A stretch of DNA of 64,000 nt from the NCBI RefSeq assembly GCF_910594005.1, contig NC_057832.1, positions 98,405,152 through 98,469,151 on the forward strand, written 5' to 3'. Below the pieces are notes generated by a model. The model saw only the letters and a program-made list of their open reading frames with translations, had not been told where the DNA came from and did not search any database. This document shows, in pieces, positions 47,020 through 57,500 of the stretch (positions within the stretch are counted from its first letter, which is position 1; every line of letters starts with the position of its first letter). Source of the stretch: Cervus elaphus (Eukaryota > Chordata > Mammalia > Artiodactyla > Cervidae). The translations under genes and the position numbers were made by a program.

Positions 47020-47800
47020 ATTTCTGATTTTATATGGTAAACCCTTGGAAGCCACTGAAGAGTTTTGGGGAAATCAGTCAGGAAGGAAGAATCAGGATGG
47101 GGGAAATGGAGGGCAGGTAGGTAGATCAGAAGACTTGGCCAGAAGTGACAGGAGCCTGAACAAGCAGATTCAGGTTGAGGATTGAGAGGATCCCATGGTT
47201 TACGTAAACAACTGTGGAAGCGGAATTAATGGGCTTGATAAGATGTAGCAATCAGTAGGTTATGTGGATAAAGTAGGGACAGATCAAATATAGGTGAGAA
47301 TTTTAGACTTAACTGGTTGCTAGTGGTGCAGTCGGACTAGGGGACAGTGAAAGGAGCGGAGGAGAGTTAGCAGGAAGATGAGGTTGAGTTTGAGGGATTG
47401 ACAGGACGGTCAAGAGGAGATGTCTGACAACCCTTGAGAGCTTAGAGGACAGTTCAGGCTTACCTGTCTGTGGGTTCCAGGTGATCACAGTGATGGAGAA
47501 GGTGAAAATGGGTGGGCTTTCCAAGGGAGGCTGCAGAGAGTGGAAAGGAAGGGGCCCAAGACGTAAGTAAGGGCAACAGCAGGAGACAAGACGAGCAGCC
47601 CAGAGAGAGGACCCAGGAGAAAGGAAAGGGAAAGACCTTCACTATAGGGTTGGCACACAGTGTGGAGTACCTACAGAGATACAGTTACTTTTCCAAGAAG
47701 AGCAGAAAGATGAAGTCTGAGTACCAGCAAGAAGTGTGAGCGTGAGAGTTTGCTGTCATGGGCTGGAAGGAAGCAGGTGTGGGGAACGGAGGGCAGCTCT
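47020..47800 (+). repeat. G/A-rich old interspersed repeat, family not identified
   Basis: GGAAGCCACTGAAGAGTTTT and GATGAGGTTGAGTTTGAGGG are phrases of a long purine-rich mammalian repeat, also seen in style at 10380-11680. I cannot name the family. Confidence 0.4.
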
Positions 47801-48122
47801 GGAAAGTTCACAGTTTTGAACAGTGTCTGAGGGAGCAGAGTGGGAATACAGGGGGAGACGGTGGATACCGGAGTGACGACGTTCCTAGAATGGGGTGCGG
47901 GAGAGCCAGCGAGTGGGCACACGCCCACGCTTGCTGTTGGCTACATCGGCTTCCCATGAGCCGTGGTGCTGCTGGCTTCTTACCTCTTCAGCCACGTGAC
48001 CGTGGACTATTTTTAGTGTCTTTGTTTAGGATATCCTCATGCCGTCGCCTGTACTGATCCTCTGGTTCTGAGAAGTGAAACTCTGCCTTGTCTTGATTTT
48101 TTTTTTTTACCCAGTTTTACAA

Positions 48123-48326
48123 CAGGCAAGAGTCAACCCACCTCTTCTCTAAAGGGCCAGATAGGAAACAGACACTGAAATTTGAATTGCATCCAGTGTT
48201 TCACATGTCACAGAATATTTCTTTTGCAACCATTCAGAAATGCAGACACCATTCTTAACTCATGGGTTGTACAAAAACAGGTGGTGGGTTGGACTTAGTC
48301 CTCAGGAAGCTGTCTGCTGACCCCTT
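48123..48326 (+). mobile_element. hAT-like non-autonomous DNA transposon, diverged
   Basis: CTAAAGGGCCAGATAG, GGACACTGAAATTTGAATT-like sequence, TTCACATGTCACAGAATATT, GGGTTGTACAAAAACAGGTG and the end GTCTGCTGACCCCT follow a common mammalian repeat whose ends have hAT character. The left end is diverged. Confidence 0.6.
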
Positions 48327-48329
48327 TTT

Positions 48330-50920
48330 TGTGAAACTAAACCAAAAAAAAGGTGAATGATGTTCTTCATCCATAGCCCGGAATTCAAGCTACTTATCAG
48401 GATAGGATGTATTTCTGCATACAAGATCAGTCTGTGCTCTTTAAGAACCTTGGTTTCTCAGAATTCCTCTCTTTTTTGGCTTGTTTTCATTTCTGCCTTT
48501 AAGTATAAAGAGGGTGAGGTAGAGGTCTCTTCCTCACAGCATCTCAGCTCACAGTCTTATTCATTCTCCTTGCTCCAGGGGTCTTAGTATTCCTGCCAGT
48601 CGCTGGTTTTTCTCTTCTCCAGTTCCACTAGCTGAGCATACTAATCTCTAGACATGGGGCTTTCACTTGCCTCGGGAGAAGAAGCTCAGAGAAATTTTCT
48701 GTGAGTGGAAAGCTCAAGAAAGGCAGTGGTTTGAAAGTGTACTCCACACATCTCAGAAGCATTTTGTTCAAATAACAACACAGCTTGGTTTAGAAAAAGT
48801 CACTCTAAATTTATGCGAGTAAGCAGCTTTTACATTTGGCGGCCAGGTGTATGGCAGGATACCTCCTGGAAGCTGGTACTGCAGGATCCACGTGCTCGTT
48901 TCCCGTGGCTTTCCCCCTTCCCTGGAGCTCATCTCTACCAGCCTGAACAGGAGATTCAGGTTGGTCTCTTTATCCACGAACAAGAAATTTAAAAGACCAA
49001 CACGAGGATTTGGGGGTACCGAAAATGACATTTATGTTTTAGAAGTCTAAGTTTTGATTCAGAGATAAAGTTACATGTTTAAAATAAGTCAGAAAAAGCT
49101 AACGTTGAGGTTCTCATAGAAACCAACTCCCCCTCACCACTCAGACACGGGTTTGGGCTTGTTAGGTTCGGTCTCCATGGTGCCACGGTGTTACGTAAGC
49201 GCTGGAGTCATGTGGCTCTCTGGTCTCTGGAAAGACCATTGTGGGCCTAGCTCTTGACCTCAGATGCTTTGTTTTCTATGTAATGAGGTTGTGAGGTGGC
49301 TGTGTTGATAGGGATAATTAGGTGAAACCCAATGGAAAGCATTTTTAGAGGGCATGGTGGTTTCATTCTGCTCCTTGTTGGTGGTGATATTATTGCAGCT
49401 GCTGCTTGCAGCAAACCCCCAAATGAACATGTGTGTCAGGAAGCAGACAGCCTGCCATCTCCACCCTCCCCTTCGCAAACACACCCCCAGAGAAAGCCTG
49501 GCTGGCTTGTTTACGGCCGTGCACTTGGCATGTCACGGGACGGGAACAGCCTCGTTTGTCAGTGAGTTTCTTCTCCCTTTAAAAAACAATCATCGTTTTC
49601 CATCTCTTGCTCTGCGATGGGACAAATCATAAAAGGTTATTCTGATGCTGGCCCCATTATTATCTGCCACTCCAGCTCCATCTGAAAAAGCTCCTCTCCC
49701 TTTGGGGAATGATTCTTCGGTGTCTAAAGCCAATGATAAATCAAATTGGTGAAACCAGTTCTGCACCCTGCCTGGCCCAGCCATCCAGCGTGAGGTCTCT
49801 AAGCCATCCCTTCCTTGTCTCCTTCTCAGACAGCGGTCAGTGATTTAGCACCTAACACTCTCTCTCCTTAAAGTCCCAGAAGTAAGAGTTACAAGATTTA
49901 GTGGTAAACTCACCAAGCATTAACTAGTATAGTATGTTTGCAGGAACTCGGAAGAAGTCGTTGTTATTACAGGTTTGCTGAGTCTATTTTTACTCTCTGG
50001 TATTTGTTTGGCAGACAGTTATTGAGTGTCTACTTTCTGGGGCTCCAGAGAGGAGTGGCATGTCCGTCCCCTCAGGTAACTGCAGAATGGGATCCACCAG
50101 TGATGGGCTGACAACCCATAGAGATGAGACTCAAAACTCACCCTCTCCTAGTGCTCACATCGTGTGTGACTCTTGTGCCAGAGAAACTTGTTCTTCCCTA
50201 TGGTGGGCCTGCCCCAACCCCTCCCTTTCTTCACGGGAAGCCAAAGCTCCCATCACATTGTGGAGACTGGATCTCATTGCTCCTGTTTGCCACTTAACTT
50301 CACTTTCTGGTCTCTTCAATGAATGCATCAAACATGACCAAATCAAGCAGCCTACTAAAAGTCTCCCCCAAACAGTTGGAACTATGAACTGAAAACAGCT
50401 TCAGTCTCAGCTCTTGCCCAGTGCTGATTCCCCTGACTTCAATTACCTGAGGAGTGTGATCCCTTTAATTAGGATTCCTTCATTCTTCTTTTATCCCTTT
50501 CTTCTCATCACTGAAAGAGCCTTACCAGTGGCATGTTCCAAAATTGGCCCAGAAGATGCTACCTCCCCTGAGGTAACAAAATAGCGGTTTAGAGAACAAG
50601 AGAGAGAATAAAGAATCTGAGACAATGCAAAATCCTCGTTCCTTTCTGACCCTTTCAGTACAAATTGAGGCCTTGTATGCTATCGAACTCTTAAGAACCA
50701 ATGGTCTGTGGTTTGCCTAGCTCCTTGGGCCATTTTGGGACTGTGAAAACATATGACCAGCTGGTCCTAAGTGGGATGGTTTGCTGTTCACAATTGTTAA
50801 CTGACTCACTGATGACGTTTGCAGCTTGGGGCCTCCAAACGATTTCTGCTTTATATCTTATGAGAGAGGACTATAAGCAAGCTATTTGGTACATGAGATG
50901 TGTTACACTTCTTCTTCTTC
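48330..50920. other. Intronic sequence, mostly unique
   Basis: No SINE or exon was recognised in about 2.6 kb. 49560-49790 is a candidate conserved element discussed in the findings. Confidence 0.45.
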
Positions 50921-50939
50921 TTCTTTTTTTAAACAGTTC
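50915..50939 (+). repeat. (CTT)n tract
   Basis: About six CTT units followed by T-rich sequence, directly before the CHR SINE and its (TTTA) tract. Confidence 0.8.
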
Positions 50940-50942
50940 TAT

Positions 50943-50989
<47 letters not shown>

Positions 50990-51092
50990 TTTGGCCACAC
51001 CACGAGGCACATGGGCTCCTAATTCCCCAACCATAGATCACCTCCTGCCTTGGCAGGCAGAGTCTTGACCACTGGACCACTGGGAAAAGCCC
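50940..51092 (-). repeat. CHR-type SINE with (TTTA)13 microsatellite tail
   Basis: A perfect ATTT tetranucleotide run of 13 units (50941-50992) leads into TTGGCCACACCACGAGGCAC, TCCCCAACCATAGATCACC and ACCACTGGGAAAAGCCC. The microsatellite probably grew from the SINE tail. Confidence 0.88.
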
Positions 51093-51415
51093 GAGACGTG
51101 TCTTTGTTTCTGCAATCCAGCCACGTGCAAGGGTTTGGCTTGGCATGCGGATTCAGATGATAACTACGTTCCTTACCATCAGGCAACTGGCCTGTCTGCC
51201 TCTGTGTTTTGTGCTTAATTAAGAGTTCTAGATTCTGTTTTTGATGCTTAGGGAGAGAGTAGAAAAATAAGAAAGTGTTACTTTTCTTGGACTGCTGTGT
51301 CTTATTCTCTAAATATGGAGTTCACTGTCTTACTCTCTGGGTGACATGGGTTGTTTGTTGTTGTTATTCTTGGGGGTAGGGATGGCAGGGGAAAGCAGAG
51401 AAATGGAACTAATTG
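51093..51415. other. Intronic sequence, no recognised feature
   Basis: A short TTGTTGTTGTTATT tract lies at about 51353-51368. Confidence 0.45.
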
Positions 51416-51417
51416 AT

Positions 51418-51603
51418 TGTTAGTCACTCAGTCATGTCTGACTCTTTGCAACCCCAGGACTAGCCCACCAGGCTCCTCTGTCCATGGGATTCTCCAGGCC
51501 AGAATATTCGAGTGGCTAGCCATCCCCTTCTCCGGGGACTCTTCCCCACCCAGGGGGTCCTGCATTGGCCGGCAGGTTCTTTACTGTTTGCCACAAGGCA
51601 GGG
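51418..51603 (-). repeat. Bov-tA SINE, shortened
   Basis: It runs from TGTTAGTCACTCAGTCATGT through GTCCATGGGATTCTCCAGG to GCCACAAGGCAGGGAG, with small internal deletions. Confidence 0.88.
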
Positions 51604-52285
51604 AGTTATGAATTGGCCAACTGCAGCAGCAAGGACTCAGGCAGAGGTACCGGAGTGCAGTCAGTGTGATAGGCAGCTTATTTTGGCTTTCTCTCTGTGC
51701 CTTGTCCTTGACATTCACTCCAGGGGACTGTGTTTATATAGCAAGGAGGGAGAGTGTCCGTCCGTGGTCCTCTCTGGGAAGCTTGCAGCACTTCCCTGAG
51801 TGCTCACCCGGGTCTTAGAGACGGGATGAAGATGCTCCAGGACGTGAGATGATCCAGTCCTCTGCTCCACCCAGCTGTCTGTGCCCTGGTTCTGCTTAGT
51901 TCCACTGTATCTGCTGGCCAGGCACGTGTCACATGCTAGCAGGTGAAGCCTGTTTTTATTCTGAAAGCCCCACCAGAACAGTCATTTTGTCTCCTCTGTG
52001 GTTTGACCAACAAAATTGGTTAAAATTTCAGGAAGCAGTATTTAAAGCAGAAGTATTTTGACTTAGATTTACTTAAGAAGTCTCTCCGTAAATGTAGAAA
52101 ATAAAAGTCCCCTGGTCCAGGCTGCTTTCCCAGAAGCAGAGGGATGGGCTTCATGGCCACCTTTCAGCTTTAGGATCAAATAATTGCCTTTTCCTTTCAG
52201 GAAACTTATTTATAACCCCGTAGTCATCCCCACACTAAGTTTTTCCGATATTTCATCCAGATTTTCTTTCCCCTAATAATTACAC
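51604..52285. other. Intronic sequence, no recognised feature
   Basis: I recognise no repeat or exon. Confidence 0.45.
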
Positions 52286-52289
52286 CCCC

Positions 52290-52605
52290 TGTTTTCAGGC
52301 TGAGCATTTCCCCTCCTTTTTGTGTTTACACCTTTCAAATATTTGCAGATTGCTGTCGTGTCACCCTCTTAGTCACCGCTTAGCTGAGCTGTACGGATTT
52401 AGCACCTTTTATTTTTTCCTTTCAAGGCAGGCATCCCCGCCCCTGAGTCATCTCCCACTGCTCTCTAAGTGCGCTTCAGTTTTCTGCCCTTCCATCTGGC
52501 CACATGACTGCCTGGAACTGAACAGGGGGTCACGGGTGGGCATTGTTTTCCTCCTCTGTTGCATTGGAAACCAAACACGATTGCGGTGCTCCAGCCTCAG
52601 GTCTC
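52290..52605 (-). repeat. Possible CR1/L3-type LINE 3' end, antisense
   Basis: CAAATATTTGCAGATTGCTG, TCGTGTCACCCTCTTAG and GACTGCCTGGAACTGAACAG are the reverse of CR1/L3 3'-end landmarks. The same type of sequence lies in sense orientation at 46858-47010. Confidence 0.45.
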
Positions 52606-52618
52606 ACTGACCTTGCTG

Positions 52619-53408
52619 GTCAGTTCAGTTCAGTCGCTCAGTTGTGTTCGACTCTTTGCTACCCCATGGACTGCAGCACGCCAGGCATCCTTTAGGATGT
52701 TGAATCTCCTTGCAGTCCAAGGGACTCCCAAGAGTCTTCTCCAGTACCATAGTTCAAAAGCATCAATTCTTCGGTGCTTAGCTTAAATAAGCAGGGTGAC
52801 AACATACAGCCTTGACTTACTCTTTCCCAATCTGTAACCAGTTTGTTGTCCATGTCCAGTTCTAACTGTTGCTTCTTGACCTGCATACAGGTTTCTCAGG
52901 AGGCAGGTAAGGTGGTCTGGTATTCCTATCTCTTTCAGTATTTTTCACAGTTTGCTGTGATCCAAACAGTCAAGGCTTTAGCATAAAAAGCAGAAGTTTT
53001 TCTGGAATTCCTTTGCTTTTACTATGATCCAGTGTATGTTGGCAATTTGATCGCTGGCTCCTCTGCCTTTTCTAAATCCAGCTTTTACATCTGGAAGTTC
53101 TCGGTTCACCTACTACTGAAGCATTACTTAAAGGATTTTGAGCATTACCTTGCTAGCATGTGAAATAAGTGCAATTGTGTGTCTTTCTTTGGGATTGGAA
53201 TGAAAACTGACCTTTTCCAGTCCTGTAGCCACTGCTGAGTTTTTCAAATTTGCTGACATATTGGGTGCAGCACTTTCACAGCATCATCTCTTAGGATCTG
53301 AAATAGCTCAACTGGAATTCCATCACTTCTACTAGCTCTGTTCGTAATAACGTTTCCTAAGGCCCACTTGACTTCACACTCCAGGATGTCTGGCTCTAGG
53401 TGACTGCA
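52619..53408 (-). repeat. BovB LINE with internal deletions, antisense
   Basis: It starts with CAGTTCAGTTCAGTCGCTCA (the 3' end) and reaches CAGGATGTCTGGCTCTAGG. A jump near 52700 skips part of the 3' end. A second near 52784-52790 joins the CATCAATTCTTCGGTGCT segment directly to GCAGGGTGACAACATACAGC, removing the C-terminal and middle part of the reverse-transcriptase frame. The 64-codon minus-strand frame at 52692-52886 spans this join. The element is not functional. Confidence 0.92.
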
Positions 53409-53496
53409 GATTGTGTCTTAGTCCAATTTTATTTTTTTAAGCATCTAACACACAGAGCAGCACTGTAATTCCTCAATCAAGACTGAATAAATGTTA

Positions 53497-54112
53497 GTGA
53501 AACAGTGGCTGACTTTATTTTTCTGGGCTCCAAAATCACTGCAGATGGTGATTGTAGTCATGAAATTAAAAGACGCTTACCCCTTGGAAGGAAAGTTATG
53601 ACCAACCTAGACAACATATTGAAAAGCAGAGACATGACTTTGTCAACAAAGGTCCGTCTAGTTAAGGCTATGGTTTTTCCAGTGGTCATGTATGGATGTC
53701 AGAGTTGGAATATAAAGAAAGCTGAGCACTGAAGAATTGATGCTTTTGAACTGTGGTGTTGGAGAAGACTCTTTAGAGTCCCTTGGACTGCAAGGAGATC
53801 CAACCCATCCATCCTAAAGGAAATCAATCCTGACAATTCATTGGAAGGACTGATGCTGAAGCTGAAACTCCAATACTTTGGCCACCTGATGCAGAAAGCT
53901 GACTCATTTGAAAAGACCCTGATGCTGGGAAGATTGAGGGCAGGAGGAGAAGGGGATGACAGAGGATGAGATGGTTGGATGGCATCACCGACTCAATGGA
54001 CATGGGTTTGGGTGAACTCCAGGAGTTGGTGATGGACAGGGAGGCCTGGCATGCTGTGGTTCATGGGGTCGCAAAGAGTCGGACACGACTGAGCGACTGA
54101 ACTGAACTGAAC
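53497..54112 (+). repeat. BovB LINE 3' part, sense, with ORF2 C-terminal remnant
   Basis: It runs from AGTGGCTGACTTTATTTTTC to GGACACGACTGAGCGACTGA and then GAACTGAACTGAAC. The 75-codon frame at 53505-53732 is a C-terminal remnant of the BovB ORF2 protein (Gly-Ser-Lys-Ile-Thr-Ala-Asp-Gly-Asp, Met-Tyr-Gly-Cys) that ends in a stop. It lies head to head with the antisense BovB at 52619-53408. Confidence 0.94.
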
Positions 54113-54355
54113 TTCTAGAAAGAAGTTCATACACAGAGAAGGAAATGGCTCATGAACAGTCAGGGTAATAGACCTTATGCAAATACCAGTGAGGCGCTGA
54201 CAGGGTCCCAAACTACACATATCCAATTTTCCCATGGTGACTCTTGAAGGACAAAAAGAAAACACAGCTACACTCATTTGCCCCACTGGTCTTTGAATCG
54301 GCACACTTGGGAAAAGAAATTTAAATAGACAGGGGATATGCGCAGCACCGACCAG
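54113..54355. other. Short unique spacer between BovB fragments
   Basis: No feature was recognised. Confidence 0.45.
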
Positions 54356-54359
54356 CACT

Positions 54360-54542
54360 GCTAATGCTGGGAAAGACTGAAGGCAAGTGAAGGGGACGAC
54401 AGAGGATGAGATGGTTGGATGGCATCACCGTCATCAAAGGACATGAGTTTGAGCAAACTCAGGGAGATGGTGAAGGACAGGGAAGCCTGGCGTGCTGCAG
54501 TTCATGGGGTCGCAGAGTCAGACACATCTTAGCGACTGAACA
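54360..54542 (+). repeat. BovB LINE 3' end, short copy
   Basis: AATGCTGGGAAAGACTGAAG, AGAGGATGAGATGGTTGGAT and GAAGCCTGGCGTGCTGCAGT to CACATCTTAGCGACTGAAC give about 180 bases of the 3' end. The first part of the frame at 54406-54822 is BovB sequence and the rest is not recognisable. Confidence 0.92.
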
Positions 54543-54544
54543 AA

Positions 54545-57500
54545 AAGACACAGTACCTACCCCAAGAAGCAATTTCACCTTAGTTTTATTTGGGTTGGAA
54601 ATACCAAGTTCTCACATAGGCTTACTTGTGATAGCAGCGAGAGGAGAGAGGAGATTTATGGGAACATCCAGTAAACTCTTAAACAGGAGCCAAGCTAAGA
54701 CCAGATCTTCGGATTCTGGAACCCCTGAGGGCAGTCTTTGGTCAGAGGTGGGTCGCACCTCCCCGCTCCAGTGTTTGTGCTCCAGTGTTGAAGCAGTCCC
54801 CGCCCCTCCTTCCTCCTCCTGATGGCCTCATGTTCTGCGCGCTGCCCAGTTTCCAGAAAGAATCTTTCTCACCTGGTATCTTTCACTTCTCTTTAGACAG
54901 AGCTTGCTTCCCCTCTGCCATCTGCTATAAATTGACTATCCTTGAATCAGGTACAGGAGCAACTCTGCCCTCTCTCCCTCATTTCTCACCTCCTGCTCTG
55001 GCATCCGTCCCCAACTTGTGACCGGGGAGAGGACAGAAGCCAGGGGCATGTGCGGGAAAACAGCTGCCTGAGGCTGCCTCTTAGCAAGGGACGGGCCAGT
55101 GGCGAGCCCGTGATTGACTTGTCCAGTGCATCGTCCCAAGAGTCTCCTAGACAGAGATGCACCTGCCTGCCGTAATCCAGATATGGCGTGTTACTGCATA
55201 ACACCCAGCAGCCTACAGACTGATGATAAATTCTGTCACCGACAGCATACTTCATACAATGGTGGGGAAGATGATATTGTCATACTGCTAATTAGGCTTC
55301 ATTCGGACAAAGTCTGTCTTTTTCATCATTGAGTTTTCACCTCCCAACCCAGTGCCTAACCCAGAGTAGGCAGTGATGCATATTTGTGAAATAGGGAGAG
55401 AAAAGGTCTGCCAGGGGATCTCGGCAAGTATCCAAAGGCAGAAGGCTCCATCCTTCCCTCCGTGATGTCCAATGCAGTAACAAACACACAGTAAACGAGT
55501 GATAAACACCATCGACCAATCCTTCCAATTGGTTACTGTTTCCACTAGAGTTCTGTTTCCAGCTGCAAATGCCGGGCTCTTGTTTGCTGGACTAAGCCAT
55601 TGGGAAGCTGTCACTTCTAGACGAGGCGAATTTGTGATACTTCCGTCACTTCAATAAAGAAAAAAGGCACGATGCTTTGAGCCCAGAGGCTTAATTATCA
55701 TAAAATTCAACATGTAATGTAAAATATTCAAGCAATGCACGACTCTCGCACATGGCCATCAACAGAATCTTATGTAGCCATTATCGTATCATTTACAACA
55801 ATTTGTACTTCTTGCTCCAGAGCTGACTGACCGAAGTGTTTGTGTTAATTGACCTAGTTAGTCAATGTCTCTAAATGTATAATTTCTTTTTAGTAGAATG
55901 CTCGTATATAAGCCCAGGATTTGACATTTGAAAGGAGGCACCCTGTACTCCCAGAGTCGAACCTGACATGGGAAATCGCAGAAGGGCATGATGCAGACAG
56001 TAGGATTTCCTGGCCAGGAGAGAATTTTGGAGCTCCTTCATTTTACAGTCAGAGACCTTGAGTCTTGGAGATGTGTGATACTCTATCAGCAGCAGAATAG
56101 AAACCAGAAATGATGTGCCGATGGCTTGTGATGAATTTTCTCTTTCTCAAATGTACAGGATCAGGCAGATTCTCTTCTGGTTCTGTTTTTAAGTAATCTT
56201 GGTCGGCCTTCCTATCAGCATAGAGAAGGTGTGAGGGATAATGGCTTTTCCCTTAGGCAGGTCTGTCTGTCAGGCTTTAAAGAGGTCAGGGAGCCTCTGG
56301 AGCAGAAGCAGGCATGTCTGGCCTGCCTCTCCTGTGTCTGCCCTTGGCAGAAGTTAGCTGCGAGGGCCCCATGGGGGTCTCTCTCTTCTCCATTCTGCCC
56401 TCCCCATTATAGGGAAGAAAATGTTCAAGAATGTTTGGGATTTAAGAAAAATAAATGACAACAATGTTTTCAGTATTCGAGGCTTGCCTGTGTCAGGGGT
56501 CAGCTTGGTGGCTGACCTGCACATGTGGCATTGGAAGCTCAGCGGAATTAACCGTGTCCTCGTGAGCAGGCAGGGCGGCCCTGCGGCCTTAGTGGGGAAG
56601 AGCAGATAGTGGCGATTGAGCCCCAACCAGAATTGCAGCTCTGCCTGGCCTGCCTACCGAGAGCTTCCGGAACCCGATGACACGCGCTTCCTTCTCACCA
56701 TCTGGGGCATTCACCTTTGTGGCATGTGGGCCGGCCCAGCTTGGCCTCTGCAGCCTCCGGGTCGCTGTCAGAGAACCCGGCCTTCTTTCCTGTAATATGT
56801 TTTCTTTAACCTTCTCTAAGTCCATTGCATCAGTAACAAAGCAGCACACCAGGGACGCCAGCCTGGCACCAAGGGGCATTTGAGTCAGAGGTACAGTGTG
56901 GACGGGCTTCCCTATTGGCCAGCCTCTCAGGAGGGGAGGGCGTAGCAGGATTCCCCTCACTGGCTGCACGTGTCCTCCCCTTGCCTTCAGCAGCTACGTC
57001 TTGTCTCTCCTACCTTACGACGTTACCTTGTTTGACTTACTCTCTGTTAGTGGGCCACATATTTCTTGTCCTGTCCTTGATCCCTTGGGACACGAAAGCC
57101 AAGTCCCAAAGCTGGTATGTAAGCACTTGGTGTAGCCTTTGACCTCTCAAAGAGGGCTGTCAGGCCACCCAGCCTTCTGTCTTCACACCTCAGTCTTCCT
57201 CAAGCCCTAGACTTTGCAGCTCCTCCCCCTCACCCCGAGGTTTTCAGTTAATTCAGTGTCGTAACTGTATCTCGTTTTCATTAATGAAATAGAGAAGGGA
57301 GACAGAGTATCACATGTAGTCACAATTGACCACTCTTTTGTGGAAACTGTTGTATATATGTACATCCCCATATGTGAGTGGGGGGAGGGAATCATAATAA
57401 ATGATAAAAGTTTGAAAAACACTCATCTACTCAGTCCGTCTACAGAAGTAGCTTGGCTCATCAGGTTTCTAACATGCAGATAGTCAATGTTGTAAAAGCC

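Noticed and set aside
53505..53732. 75-codon frame as an independent gene
   Set aside because: It is the C-terminal remnant of BovB LINE ORF2 and belongs to the repeat.
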